A stretch of 45,799 nucleotides of DNA from Methylophilus aquaticus. GTDB taxonomy: Bacteria; Pseudomonadota; Gammaproteobacteria; Burkholderiales; Methylophilaceae. Under the pieces are notes generated by a model. That model did not search any database, had not been told where the DNA came from, and worked only from the letters and a program-made list of their open reading frames with translations. The stretch is from NCBI RefSeq assembly GCF_030769565.1, contig NZ_JAVCAP010000033.1, forward strand, positions 1-45,799, given 5' to 3'. Positions within the stretch are counted from its first letter, which is position 1. Each line of letters starts with the position of its first letter. Shown here piece by piece: positions 25,195 through 35,216 of this stretch. Both the position numbers and the translations under genes were made by a program.

Positions 25195-26664
25195 GTGCTC
25201 ATTTGGTTTGTAGTGGCGTATCTACTGGTCTCTATCGCTATTGGCCTGATCGCGGCCAGAAATGTTCACAGCACCAAAGACTATGCGGTTGCAGGTCGTC
25301 ATCTACCGCTGCCTGTAGTAACGGCCACTGTGTTTGCTACCTGGTTTGGCGCCGAGGCCGTATTTGGCGTGTCTGCTACATTCGTACGTGAAGGCTTAAA
25401 TGGGGTTGCGGCTGATCCATTCGGTTCCAGCATGTGCCTCATTTTTGCCGGCATTTTCTTCTCCAGCCGCTTGTATAAACTCAACATCCTGACACTGGGT
25501 GACTTCTACCGCATGCGCTACAACCGTACGGTGGAAGTGCTGACCACGATTGCGATTGTCATTTCCTACATGGGCTGGGTCGCGGCCCAAATCAAGGCAC
25601 TCGGCCTGATTTTCAACCTGATTACCAATGGCGGCATTTCTGAAAACAGCGGCATGATCCTGGGGACTGCCATTGTACTGACCTACACTACGCTGGGCGG
25701 CATGCTGTCGGTAGCTATTCTGGACTTTGTCCAGATGATCGTGGTGATTGGTGGGCTGCTGTATATCGCCAACATTGTTTCGGGGCAAGCCGGTGGCGTG
25801 GCACCAGTGATTGAACATGCCAGACAAGCTGGCAAACTGCATTTTTTTCCGCAATCAGCCAACTGGACCCTATGGCTGACTTTTCTCGGCGGCTGGTTGA
25901 CCATGATGCTGGGCTCAATTCCGCAGCAGGACGTTTTTCAGCGCATCACCTCGGCAAAGACAGCAAAGATTGCTTTCTGGGGCTCATTACTGGGTGCCAG
26001 CATTTACTTCTGCTTTACCTTTGTGCCCATGTTTATTGCCTATGCAGCCACGCTGATTGACCCAGGCGTATTTGGCACGCTGGTTCAAACTGACTCACAG
26101 CGCGTACTGCCCACATTGGTGCTGACGCACACACCGTTACTGGCGCAAGCCATCTTTTTTGGGGCAGTCCTTTCCGCAATCATGAGTTGTTCATCAGCCA
26201 CCCTGCTGGCGCCTTCAGTCACTTTTGCTGAAAACGTGATAAAAGGATTTATGCCGCATTTGAATGACCATGCGTTTTTGCGGGTCATGCGGCTATGCCT
26301 GGTCGGATTTTCTGGCATCGTACTGCTATATGCATTAAATTCGGAGCTCTCTATTTTTGGCATGGTCGAAAGCGCTTACAAAATCACCCTGGCAGGTGCA
26401 TTTGTGCCGTTGTTTTTTGGCGCATTCTGGAAGCGAGCCACCAGCCAGGGCGCTTTAACCGCCATTATTCTCGGGATAGGCAGTTGGATACTCATGGAAG
26501 TATGGGTAGGTGAACATAGTTTGATTCCGGCCCAACTCATCGGTCTGGTGATCAGCGCACTGTCCATGGTGGTTGGCTCATTGCTGCCGCAAAAAATAGG
26601 CGGGACGCCCGCTACACCGCATGGCTACCTACATGAGCATGCCGCCCGAAGCCATCCTCATTAA
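25195..26664 (+). CDS. Sodium:solute symporter family protein
   Basis: This 489-aa protein has about 13 hydrophobic segments typical of the SSS family. Visible features are STKDYAVAGRHLP, ATWFGAEAVFGVSATF, the conserved SCSSATLLAPS segment and QQDVFQRITSAKTAK. The substrate cannot be read from sequence; an organic acid or amino acid driven by sodium is likely. The GTG at 25195 is chosen because AAGGAAA precedes it and the first membrane helix starts at once; an upstream ATG at 25114 overlaps promoter-like sequence. Confidence 0.9.
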   Translation: MLIWFVVAYLLVSIAIGLIAARNVHSTKDYAVAGRHLPLPVVTATVFATWFGAEAVFGVSATFVREGLNGVAADPFGSSMCLIFAGIFFSSRLYKLNILTLGDFYRMRYNRTVEVLTTIAIVISYMGWVAAQIKALGLIFNLITNGGISENSGMILGTAIVLTYTTLGGMLSVAILDFVQMIVVIGGLLYIANIVSGQAGGVAPVIEHARQAGKLHFFPQSANWTLWLTFLGGWLTMMLGSIPQQDVFQRITSAKTAKIAFWGSLLGASIYFCFTFVPMFIAYAATLIDPGVFGTLVQTDSQRVLPTLVLTHTPLLAQAIFFGAVLSAIMSCSSATLLAPSVTFAENVIKGFMPHLNDHAFLRVMRLCLVGFSGIVLLYALNSELSIFGMVESAYKITLAGAFVPLFFGAFWKRATSQGALTAIILGIGSWILMEVWVGEHSLIPAQLIGLVISALSMVVGSLLPQKIGGTPATPHGYLHEHAARSHPH

Positions 26665-26820
26665 ATAGTCGTGCGGGGACCTCAAGCTTTGCCTGAGTGA
26701 GTCAAGCAGAAATGGAACAGAAAGTTCGCACTGTTCTGCCGAAAGCATTTAGAACAGATTTGCGATAATGATTTATTGCTATAAATTCAACGCATTTTTT
26801 AATCAAGTTAGGCTGTTTTA

Positions 26821-28275
26821 ATGGTTGTAAACAAACGGTTGTATACCCTTTTATTGAGCATCATCGTGCTGGCCGGTTTTTTGGCCACCAGCCTGATCGG
26901 GTATTTTGTGGCCAAAGATTCCCTGACTGATCGCCTGCAACAGGAAATGCTACCGCTCACCAGCGATAATATATACTCTGAAATCCAGCGTGACTTGTTA
27001 CAACCGCTGTTAATTTCCTCACTGATGGCCAACGATGTATTTGTGTTTGACTGGGTCAACAATGGCGAACAAGATGCCAGCAAGATGACCAGTTACCTGG
27101 CGCAGATTCAAAAGAAATACCATACGATCACAGCATTTTTTGTTTCAGAGAGCACAGGTCAGTATTACCATCCGACAGGTGTCCTGAAAAAAGTCTCGGC
27201 CAGCAATCCCGAAGATGGCTGGTACTTTCAAGCCCGTGCAGCACGCCAGCCTTATGTCATTAATATAGACCGCGATACTGCAGACCAGCACCGCCTCAGC
27301 ATATTTGTGAACTACCGCATTGAAGATAAATCCGGTAATTTTATTGGTGTCATCGGCGTAGGCTTGTCCTTACAAACCGTGGTTGAACTGATTGAAAATT
27401 ACCAGAAACGCTATGGCCGGGAAATATATTTTGTGAATCGCGAGGGGGATGTGATGCTGCAAAGCAGCCATTACAATCCAGAGCTTCACATACAAAACAA
27501 AGCGGGGCTCGACAAGGCTTTTGTCCAAATATTGACCTCACCCAGCGCATCATTTTCATTCAAAACCAGCAATGGCAGTGTGTTATACCTCAATAGTCGT
27601 CTGGTGCCCGAATTTGACTGGTACCTGATTGTTGAGCAAGTCAACGACCCAAGCTCCGAACGCCTTGAAACGGCATTCCTGATTAATATGGGCGTTGCTC
27701 TGGTGATCAGTGCGATTGTATTGCTTCTGGCGCATGTTGCCGTACGTGGTTACCATGACAAACTTGAAACCATGGCCACGCAAGACAAGCTTACAGGCGC
27801 CGCCAGCCGACAGGTGTTCGAGTTTTACTTCAAACAGGCAGTGGCCAGATGCAAACGGCGCGATGAGCCACTCGCACTGGTTTTGCTCGATATTGATTTA
27901 TTCAAGATGATTAACGACAACTATGGCCATCAGGCAGGAGACCGGGTACTTAACAGAGTCGCGCAACTGATTAAATCGCATGTGCGCGAAGAAGATGTCG
28001 TCTGCCGCTGGGGCGGGGAAGAATTTTTAGTGATGTTATCAGGTTGTGATCTGGCGCATGCCCGTGACATTACAGAAGTGATTCGTTCAGCAGTCGCCGC
28101 TTTACAGTTTCCGGTCAACAACGCAGTGGCGAAAATCACCCTCAGTGCCGGGATTGCCCAGATGCAGGAAGAAGAGACCCTTGGTCAAATCGTCGAGCGC
28201 GCCGACCACCACTTGTATCAGGCCAAAAATGCAGGCAGAAACTGCATCAAACCGGACCCCGCCGCCACTGAATAA
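26821..28275 (+). CDS. Membrane diguanylate cyclase with extracytoplasmic Cache-like sensor
   Basis: This 484-aa protein has a transmembrane helix at about 8-30, a periplasmic Cache-like sensor domain (FFVSESTGQYYHPTG, IGVIGVGLSLQ), a second helix at about 285-308 and a GGDEF domain. The active-site motif is RWGGEEF, so it should make cyclic di-GMP from GTP. An inhibitory I-site (REED) lies five residues before it. The neighbouring genes give no clue to the signal. The final stretch includes the standard DHHLYQAKNAGRN. Confidence 0.93.
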   Translation: MVVNKRLYTLLLSIIVLAGFLATSLIGYFVAKDSLTDRLQQEMLPLTSDNIYSEIQRDLLQPLLISSLMANDVFVFDWVNNGEQDASKMTSYLAQIQKKYHTITAFFVSESTGQYYHPTGVLKKVSASNPEDGWYFQARAARQPYVINIDRDTADQHRLSIFVNYRIEDKSGNFIGVIGVGLSLQTVVELIENYQKRYGREIYFVNREGDVMLQSSHYNPELHIQNKAGLDKAFVQILTSPSASFSFKTSNGSVLYLNSRLVPEFDWYLIVEQVNDPSSERLETAFLINMGVALVISAIVLLLAHVAVRGYHDKLETMATQDKLTGAASRQVFEFYFKQAVARCKRRDEPLALVLLDIDLFKMINDNYGHQAGDRVLNRVAQLIKSHVREEDVVCRWGGEEFLVMLSGCDLAHARDITEVIRSAVAALQFPVNNAVAKITLSAGIAQMQEEETLGQIVERADHHLYQAKNAGRNCIKPDPAATE

Positions 28276-28293
28276 CGGTGCATCCTCTGTCTG

Positions 28294-29121
28294 CTATGGC
28301 TTCTGGCAGCTAGCACAGTAAAAGGTTGAACGTTGGCCCAGACGAATATTAAAAATGGGCTGACCGCACACACGACAAGGCTCAGCCGTGCGGCCATACA
28401 CATAATAGGTTTGCTGAAAATAGCCGGGATTGCCATCCGCACCAAAAAAGTCTCTAAGGCTGCTGCCACCCGCGTTGAGCGCTTCTTGCAATGTTGTTTT
28501 GATTTCCTGCACCAGCACATCACATTGCTTGCGTGTCAGGCGGCTGGCTGGCGTTTCAGGATGAATACGCGCCCTGAACAGGGATTCACTGGCATAAATA
28601 TTCCCTACCCCAACCACCAGATGGGCATCCATGATGGTGGTTTTAATCGAGGCGCTGCGCGTGCGTATGCCTTGATACAGAAACGCTCCGGTGAAGCCTG
28701 GCTCCAGCGGCTCGGGGCCGAGGCTGGATAACAGAGGATGCTGCATGCCGTCCCCTTCCAGCCACAACACCGCGCCGAAGCGGCGTGGATCACGTAGACG
28801 GATCACCCGGCCATCGTCAAATGCAATATCGAGATGATCATGTTTTTCGGGGGGATATTGACGATCAAGCAGACACAGGCGACCAGACATACCGAGATGC
28901 AACAGCAACACACCCTCAGAGACGGTATCCCCAATGTCAGCCAGAATATATTTGGCACGCCGTTTGAGTTGCAATACGCGCTTGCCCTGTAACTTGCCGG
29001 GCAAATCCGCCGGTACTGGCCAGCGCAAGCCATGGTGACGGATAGTGACAGTGGATATACTGGCGCCGGTGACAGGCAGCAAGCCAATACGCGTGACTTC
29101 AACCTCTGGTAACTCGGGCAT
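28294..29121 (-). CDS. mutM: Formamidopyrimidine-DNA glycosylase MutM/Fpg
   Basis: MutM removes 8-oxoguanine and formamidopyrimidines. The 275-aa protein begins MPELPEVEV, with the catalytic N-terminal proline and Glu; it has K58 in RRAKYIL, the helix-two-turn-helix VVGVGNIYASESLF, and a C-terminal zinc finger CRVC ... CASC. Length and active residues are normal. It starts 4 bp after the DUF4340 gene stop and closes the gld-like gene group. Confidence 0.97.
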   Translation of the reverse strand: MPELPEVEVTRIGLLPVTGASISTVTIRHHGLRWPVPADLPGKLQGKRVLQLKRRAKYILADIGDTVSEGVLLLHLGMSGRLCLLDRQYPPEKHDHLDIAFDDGRVIRLRDPRRFGAVLWLEGDGMQHPLLSSLGPEPLEPGFTGAFLYQGIRTRSASIKTTIMDAHLVVGVGNIYASESLFRARIHPETPASRLTRKQCDVLVQEIKTTLQEALNAGGSSLRDFFGADGNPGYFQQTYYVYGRTAEPCRVCGQPIFNIRLGQRSTFYCASCQKP

Positions 29122-29125
29122 GGGG

Positions 29126-30019
29126 CTATTTGATATTGACTGGCGGATTCACCATGGTAAAGCCCGCGTCATTGGCAAAATGATAAATAATGCCTTCATC
29201 TGGCCGGGCCAGCAAATACTCCGGGGATTCCTGCATTTTATCAAAATGCACTTTTTTACCATCGCGCAACAACACTTCAAACGATGGATAAGTTTGTTTA
29301 CGATCAGGCGTATAAAACTCGACAGACTTGGCTTGCGCCTGCACCCAGCTGAAATCCATCCATTCGTTCATCTCATTCTGTGTGGGCTTGGCTTTGGGGT
29401 CATTGGCTGTCCATTTACCATCGTTACCCAATTGCACTTTCAGGGCGTTTTCTTCCCATTGTTCCAGATGCGCCAGATCAAACCCGGCCAGTTGTTTGCG
29501 CTCGGCACTGGCCAAGGGCACCTTGTCTACCATTTCAATCGCTTGTGTCGCAGCCGCTTCGCCATACTGACCACTGAGTAAAAATACCTGATTCTGATAA
29601 CCGACATACTGCTCTTCCGTGACCGGGTTAAACGTGCCAAAACTGAACACATGCGTGCCTTGGCTGCCGGACAAGGTCAGTTTCAGGCTTGGTTGATCCA
29701 AACCATATTTGGCCGCATCTTTCAACGGCAGTTTGGTCGCGGTGGTTGCCGCAATAATGGAAAGGACACGCTGTACTGACAACTGGTCTGCGCGCGCCGC
29801 GTAGGGTTTGCGCATCACCCAGTAACCATTGTGTTTTTCAAAAATCGTCGGCGCTTTCGTTGGAAATTCGGCTTTAACCGCGTCGAAGCCTCCCATTTTC
29901 AGCGTAGAAATTTCAACCATGTTTGAAACCGCTTCATGCTGCGGCTTCAAGTGTAAAAATGTTGCAATGCCCACGACCAGCAACAGCATTAACAGGTTAA
30001 CTAACCATCTTTTTTTCAT
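29126..30019 (-). CDS. DUF4340 protein associated with a Gld-type ABC system
   Basis: This 297-aa protein has one N-terminal membrane helix (MKKRWLVNLLMLLLVVGIATF) and a large periplasmic part with the DUF4340 pattern (YWVMRKPYAARADQLSVQRVL, FGTFNPVTEEQYVGYQNQVF). DUF4340 proteins regularly follow gldG-like genes and probably work with that transporter; the function is not established. Start: ATG 30019, preceded by GGAGAACGGGC; a longer frame would overlap gldG. Confidence 0.88.
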   Translation of the reverse strand: MKKRWLVNLLMLLLVVGIATFLHLKPQHEAVSNMVEISTLKMGGFDAVKAEFPTKAPTIFEKHNGYWVMRKPYAARADQLSVQRVLSIIAATTATKLPLKDAAKYGLDQPSLKLTLSGSQGTHVFSFGTFNPVTEEQYVGYQNQVFLLSGQYGEAAATQAIEMVDKVPLASAERKQLAGFDLAHLEQWEENALKVQLGNDGKWTANDPKAKPTQNEMNEWMDFSWVQAQAKSVEFYTPDRKQTYPSFEVLLRDGKKVHFDKMQESPEYLLARPDEGIIYHFANDAGFTMVNPPVNIK

Positions 30020-30038
30020 GCCCGTTCTCCTGCCAGAC

Positions 30039-31433
30039 TCAAGCCTTGCGGCGTTTCCACCACAATAGCAAGCCTGACACAAACAAGCCTATCGGTATAA
30101 AAAACTGGAAGGCATGAAACACTGTCCATGCGACCAAACGCCCCTGGTCTGTCGCCGGGATCGTCACATTGATATCTTTCAATGGCATCGGCTGTATGGT
30201 AATCAAACGGTCGTCACCGGCCAGCCAGTTGATCATATTGATGCCCAGATCGAGATTGCCACCATTGGTAATAAAGGTATTCGCCAGGAAGTTGGCATTG
30301 CCAACCACCACCACGCGCTGGCCTTTCTTGCCATAGGTGCGCTCGAGCGCCACACCAATATTAATCGGCCCGGCCTTGTCCTTGCCCTGATCAAAGCGCA
30401 CCTTCAAATTCTGTGAGCCCTCAGGGATTTTGTCAGACTCCAGCCAGCCATTCGGCGCCACATCAATCAACCGCCCCACTTTCCAACCCAGATCATCCGA
30501 GGCTCTGCCATCCACTTCGTGCGATTCGGGAAACACTGTGCGCAACATAAAATTGCGGGTGATAGCATGATCTCCATACAGGCTGGCAAACGCCATTTTC
30601 GGATCTGCGCCATACTGTTCGGCGGCGCGATCGACCACAATCCCGGGCGAAACCTTGATCCCCAGGTAATCAGCCACCTCTTGCAAGCCATGTAAATTAT
30701 CATCATCGAGCAACCACAACACATTGCCACCCGCTTCAATGTAGGCCTTGATTTTTTTGGCCTCAACCGCGCTGACATCCACCTGCGGTGCTGCAATCAC
30801 CAGCATGGCGCCATTGCTGGGCACTTCCTGTGCAATGGTTAAATCCGGGTTGGCAAACTTGAAGCCCTTGCTTTCCAGCTGTTTACCAAACTCACCGAGA
30901 TCATGATTTTTCACCCCTTGCAACAGGCGCTCACCATGCCCATCCAGATACATCACAGGCTGGTTATTGGTGCGTGAAAGGCGGACCAGCAGGTTAGTCA
31001 TCTCCTGCTCCGCAAACGGCGGCGTGATGTGCTCGCTGCGCTTGTTATATTCCACCACCGTTTCACCGTCCACCTTGACCCCGGCCTCTTGCGCCAGTTT
31101 GGGCTCTTCCGAGGGATTCACAAAGGTAATGAACACGTTTTTCTTTTCACGCTGGTAACGCGCCACAAAGTCCAGCATGCCCTTACGGAAGGTATCCCCG
31201 TTATTGGCATCATCATTGGTGGCGAATACGGTGATATTGATATCACCGTCCATCTGCTTGAGCACATTGACGCTGCCCTGTGTGAGGATATTACGGTTGG
31301 ACTGGGTGATATCCTTGGCCCAGCGATACTCGGTGGTCAGATAGCCCACCAGCACAATCAGTAATAAAAACACCAGCACAAACATCCAGTTTTGTGCCAG
31401 CAGTTGCAGTCTTAAAATGCGGTTAATTTTCAT
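30039..31433 (-). CDS. gldG: GldG-like ABC-system auxiliary protein
   Basis: This 464-aa protein has a membrane helix near residues 16-36, a long periplasmic domain of the GldG/intraflagellar-transport-like type (ITVFATNDDANNGDTFRKGM, MYLDGHGERLLQG, GGNVLWLLDDD), and a C-terminal helix (FFIPIGLFVSGLLLWWKRRK). In gliding Bacteroidetes GldA, GldF and GldG are needed for motility. Non-gliding proteobacteria also carry them with unknown substrate. No other gliding gene is seen here. Confidence 0.88.
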   Translation of the reverse strand: MKINRILRLQLLAQNWMFVLVFLLLIVLVGYLTTEYRWAKDITQSNRNILTQGSVNVLKQMDGDINITVFATNDDANNGDTFRKGMLDFVARYQREKKNVFITFVNPSEEPKLAQEAGVKVDGETVVEYNKRSEHITPPFAEQEMTNLLVRLSRTNNQPVMYLDGHGERLLQGVKNHDLGEFGKQLESKGFKFANPDLTIAQEVPSNGAMLVIAAPQVDVSAVEAKKIKAYIEAGGNVLWLLDDDNLHGLQEVADYLGIKVSPGIVVDRAAEQYGADPKMAFASLYGDHAITRNFMLRTVFPESHEVDGRASDDLGWKVGRLIDVAPNGWLESDKIPEGSQNLKVRFDQGKDKAGPINIGVALERTYGKKGQRVVVVGNANFLANTFITNGGNLDLGINMINWLAGDDRLITIQPMPLKDINVTIPATDQGRLVAWTVFHAFQFFIPIGLFVSGLLLWWKRRKA

Positions 31434-31460
31434 AATACTTTTACTCTAAAACAGTGAGGA

Positions 31461-32204
31461 CTAGCCGCGCAGCCGGTCAGCATCCAAACGACGAATGGTG
31501 AGGGTCAGGAAGGTCAGGATAAACAGCCCGAAATAAGCCAGGTCTGCCGTGTCCATCAATCCCCCGGCAAATGACTGAAAGTGCCGCATTAACGAAAACT
31601 TGAGCATGGTACTGGTTGGGTCACCGGCAAAAAAACGGTCCAGGATCATCAGCACAAACAAGGCCACAAAACTCAGAATACCAGCCACAATCGGCTGTGC
31701 AGTCAGGCTGGAAAAATACAGGCCAAGTGCCGAGAAGCTCGATACCAGCAGCAACAGACCCAATGAGTTGGCAAAAATGTAGCCGAAATCAATATCCGCC
31801 CAGATATTCAAGGTAGAGAGCATCACTGCGATGTACACCACCAGTATGCTCAAAAAAATCACCAGCCCCAGAAACTTGCCCAGCACAATTTCACTGATCG
31901 ATAACGGCGCACTGAACAGGAAAGGCAAGGTTTGGCTGCGACGCTCTTCGGAAATCAGACGCATGGACAGCAATGGCACGGCAAACAACATAATAAACGA
32001 TGCCAGGCCATACACTGTTTGCCCGACAAACTGGGTCACCCCCACACGCTCAGCAGGCCGTATCGAACCAGACATGACTTCAAAATAGTTGTTCACGCCA
32101 TTCAGATAATAGGTACCAAACGAAAACGTCAACAACGCCAGAATAATCCACCCCATTGGTGAGGCGAACATACTTTTAAGTTCTTTTCTTGCAATATTCA
32201 ACAT
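31461..32204 (-). CDS. gldF: GldF-like ABC transporter permease
   Basis: This 247-aa ABC-2-type membrane protein has six hydrophobic segments and begins MLNIARKELKSMFASPMGWI, typical of GldF/NosY-like permeases. It contains LLSMRLISEERRSQTLPFLFSAPLS, the conserved cytoplasmic loop of this group (shown here only in outline). It lies between the ATPase gldA (23 bp upstream) and gldG (27 bp downstream), forming one unit. Confidence 0.9.
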   Translation of the reverse strand: MLNIARKELKSMFASPMGWIILALLTFSFGTYYLNGVNNYFEVMSGSIRPAERVGVTQFVGQTVYGLASFIMLFAVPLLSMRLISEERRSQTLPFLFSAPLSISEIVLGKFLGLVIFLSILVVYIAVMLSTLNIWADIDFGYIFANSLGLLLLVSSFSALGLYFSSLTAQPIVAGILSFVALFVLMILDRFFAGDPTSTMLKFSLMRHFQSFAGGLMDTADLAYFGLFILTFLTLTIRRLDADRLRG

Positions 32205-32227
32205 AACAACGCTTTCAGAAACAACTT

Positions 32228-33181
32228 TTACGCAGCTTGCGCGACTTCGGCCACAGGCACTGACTCATGATAGGTGAGCTGCACGAACACATCTTCCAGG
32301 CTGGTCTGGTCTGGTGCGATGTGATAGAGCCCCCAGTTGTGATGCACGGCTGCCTGCACAATGGCTTCATGTGGCTGGCTGCCCTCGGCAAAACGGATGC
32401 GCCACATGCTGTCTACCAGTTCAACTTCAGTGACGCCTGCAATGGTCTTCAAGACTTCGGCAGACGGCGGCTGGCGCAAGCCAACCAGCAGCTTGTTACC
32501 AATGCGCTGCTGTTTGAGCACATCAATGCCGCCGTTAAACACCAGTTTGCCTTTATCAATAATCTGCACATGGTCACACACCATTTCTACCTCAGGCAAA
32601 ATATGGGTAGAGACAATCACACTATGGGCCTGACCAATCTCTTTAATCAGCGCGCGGATATCGCGGATTTGAATCGGATCGAGTCCAACCGTGGGTTCAT
32701 CCAGAATCACCACCATCGGATTATGAATAATCGCCTGGGCAATGCCCACCCGTTGCTGATAACCGTTAGACAGGTTCTCAATCAGGCGCTTGCTCATATG
32801 GCTCAACCCACAGCGCTCTTTGGCGTGCTCGACAGCTTTTTTGAGATGCTTGCCGGACACATTGTGCAAACGTGCAGCAATCGTCAAATACTCGTCAACA
32901 GTAAACTCTTTATACAGTGGTCGCATTTCCGGCAAGTAGCCGATCAGCGCTTTGGCCTCTTTCGGGCTTTCCATCATGTCGATGCCACAGATTTTCACGC
33001 TACCTGCACTGGGTGCCAAATTACCTGTCAGCATTTTCATGGTGGTGGACTTACCGGCACCGTTGGGACCGAGAAAACCAAGCACCTGCCCTTGCTGCAG
33101 ATTAAATGTTACGTCACTGACTGCGGCACGGCCGCCATACAGCCGTGTCAATTCAATTGCTTCTACTGTCAAATTTGCCAT
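32228..33181 (-). CDS. gldA: GldA-like ABC transporter ATP-binding protein
   Basis: This 317-aa ATPase has Walker A GPNGAGKST, the signature LSNGYQQRVGIAQ and Walker B VVILDEPTVGLDP, followed by a C-terminal domain of about 90 residues as in GldA/CcmA-type proteins of ABC-2 exporters. It is the first gene of gldA-gldF-gldG-DUF4340-mutM, all on the minus strand with short gaps. Confidence 0.92.
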   Translation of the reverse strand: MANLTVEAIELTRLYGGRAAVSDVTFNLQQGQVLGFLGPNGAGKSTTMKMLTGNLAPSAGSVKICGIDMMESPKEAKALIGYLPEMRPLYKEFTVDEYLTIAARLHNVSGKHLKKAVEHAKERCGLSHMSKRLIENLSNGYQQRVGIAQAIIHNPMVVILDEPTVGLDPIQIRDIRALIKEIGQAHSVIVSTHILPEVEMVCDHVQIIDKGKLVFNGGIDVLKQQRIGNKLLVGLRQPPSAEVLKTIAGVTEVELVDSMWRIRFAEGSQPHEAIVQAAVHHNWGLYHIAPDQTSLEDVFVQLTYHESVPVAEVAQAA

Positions 33182-33479
33182 AATTTATTTACCACACCTA
33201 TTTCCGGGAACCACTGACCGACTTTATCGCGCAGCTGGCGCGATATCAAGGGCAGAACGAGTAAATCCCTAGACAAAGTTTTCACCAAAAAGTTATAGTG
33301 ATGATCAACGGCAAAGCGCTGTATTTCTTCGCTAATTACAATTCAGTTACAAATCGCACATTATGGATGAACTTGCACCAACTGTCACGGACTAAACACT
33401 AATAAAGCAAGCGCATTTACTTTGCTTAAACCCTTATAAATAAAGAATGTCACGCCCGTCATTATTCACAGGAAACTTT
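33182..33479. promoter_or_regulatory. Divergent promoter region
   Basis: This 298-bp AT-rich gap separates gldA from the TPR gene. No gene is seen. An ATG at 33447 in the TPR frame lacks a ribosome-binding site, so I treat 33447-33479 as leader. Confidence 0.4.
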
Positions 33480-35216
33480 ATGCCCCCCTTCAGCATTCCA
33501 AAGTCCAGTATTCCAAAGTTGAGCCGCTCACTTGCATCATTGACGCCTTCGCGTCGAGGGGCGTTGGCACTTTGGCTCGCGCTGATGACACCCTGCGCCT
33601 GGTCTGCAAGCAGCAGCGCCAGCATCACTGAACCCACCGCCGAATTCGTCTACAAATATTTGCTGGGTGAAGTTGCCGCCCAGCGCGGAGAATTCGGACT
33701 GGCCAGTCAGCTGTTTCTGGATCTGGCGAAACAAACGCGCAACCCGAGCCTGGCAGAGCGTGCAACACAAGCGGCATCCATTGCGCGTATCCCGCAACTG
33801 GCGGTGCCTTCTGCCGCCTTATGGGCAGAACTGGCGCCAGACTCAATGCAGGCCGCTGAAGCCGCCAGCCAGATGTACATTGCTAACGGTGAACTGAAAA
33901 AAGCCATTCCGCAAATCCAGAAAGTCCTGTCTAACGAAGCCGTGCGCGCCAATGCATTTATGGAATTAAATGCATTAATGATGCGAATCACGGATAAAAC
34001 GAGTGTATTGACAGCGATTCAGCAACTGGCCGGCACCTATTCAAAACTGCCTGAAGCCCATTTTGCAATCGCACAAGCCGCTTACTTCGCCCATGACGAA
34101 TCACTGATGGAGGCCGAGTTAATGCTGGCCGCCAAACTGCGACCGGGGTGGGAGCCTCCTGCACAGATCCGCGGTCAGATGTTAATGGAAAAAGACCCGC
34201 AACAAGGCATTGCTTTTTACAAGGACTTTGTGAAAGCCCATCCCGATGCCGATCAAATCCGCTTGGCTTTGGGTCGGGCTTTGCTTGGTCAGAAAAAAAA
34301 CGCCGAGGCAAAAGTGGAGTTTTCCAAGCTGGTTGAAAAACATAAAAACAACCCGGAGATGAATGTCATCGTCGGCTTGCTGGCACTGGATGCGAAAGAG
34401 TATGCATTTGCTGACCGTTACCTGCAACATGCACTGGAAACAGGGTTTAAAGAACCGAACAAGCTCTACTTTAATCTTGGCCGTTCTGCCGCCGAACAAA
34501 AAGACGATGCGCGTGCTTTACAATGGTATGACAAAATTGGCGAGGGTGAACAATTTCTAGCGGGCAGATTGGCAGCTTCTGCCATCATTGCGCGCCGTGA
34601 TGGCATTGATGGCGCGATTTCCATGCTCGACAATGTCGACGGCCTGACCAGTGACCAGCAAGCATTGGTCATTCAAAATGAAGCCATGATGCTCAATCAG
34701 GCAAAACGCACTGATGAGGCGTATACCCTGCTTGAAAAAGCAGTCAAGAGCATCCCCGACAATCCCGACCTCATGTATGACTTTGCGCTGACCGCCGAGC
34801 GCACAGGCAAATTCGAGATGATGGAAGATCAGCTCAACAAGATCATCAAAATGAAGCCGGATTTTGCAGCGGCCTATAACGCACTGGGCTACTCTTATGC
34901 CGATCGCAACATCAAGCTGGTAGAAGCCAAAAACCTGATTGAAACAGCCACCAGACTTTCGCCAGAAGACCACTATATTATGGATAGCCTGGGCTGGGTC
35001 TATTACCGCCTGGGGGATCTCACCCACGCCAGTGAGCAGTTGCGCCGGGCCTATGCTGTTCAGCAGGATCCTGAAATCGCAGCCCACTTGGCTGAAGTAC
35101 TATGGAAACAAGGGCAACGTGATGAAGCGCAAAGCATTCTGGATAAAGCACTTTCGGCTAACCCAGAAAACGAAGTCCTGGCTTCCACGGCACAAAAGTT
35201 GAAATCTGCACTGTAA
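33480..35216 (+). CDS. Large tetratricopeptide-repeat protein, probably exported
   Basis: This 578-aa protein has an N-terminal basic/hydrophobic segment (RRGALALWLALMTPCAWSAS) that looks like a signal peptide, then helical repeats throughout, with clear TPR units such as AAYNALGYSYADRNIKLVEA and YIMDSLGWVYYRLGDLTHA near the end. Such proteins scaffold other proteins in the periplasm. Its stop overlaps the lolB start (TAATG), an arrangement seen across betaproteobacteria, so an envelope role is likely. The start at 33480 follows AGGAAA. Confidence 0.88.
   Translation: MPPFSIPKSSIPKLSRSLASLTPSRRGALALWLALMTPCAWSASSSASITEPTAEFVYKYLLGEVAAQRGEFGLASQLFLDLAKQTRNPSLAERATQAASIARIPQLAVPSAALWAELAPDSMQAAEAASQMYIANGELKKAIPQIQKVLSNEAVRANAFMELNALMMRITDKTSVLTAIQQLAGTYSKLPEAHFAIAQAAYFAHDESLMEAELMLAAKLRPGWEPPAQIRGQMLMEKDPQQGIAFYKDFVKAHPDADQIRLALGRALLGQKKNAEAKVEFSKLVEKHKNNPEMNVIVGLLALDAKEYAFADRYLQHALETGFKEPNKLYFNLGRSAAEQKDDARALQWYDKIGEGEQFLAGRLAASAIIARRDGIDGAISMLDNVDGLTSDQQALVIQNEAMMLNQAKRTDEAYTLLEKAVKSIPDNPDLMYDFALTAERTGKFEMMEDQLNKIIKMKPDFAAAYNALGYSYADRNIKLVEAKNLIETATRLSPEDHYIMDSLGWVYYRLGDLTHASEQLRRAYAVQQDPEIAAHLAEVLWKQGQRDEAQSILDKALSANPENEVLASTAQKLKSAL

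Noticed and set aside
32267-33217. 316-codon plus-strand frame opposite gldA
   Set aside because: The minus-strand frame encodes a complete ABC ATPase; the opposite frame is an antisense shadow.
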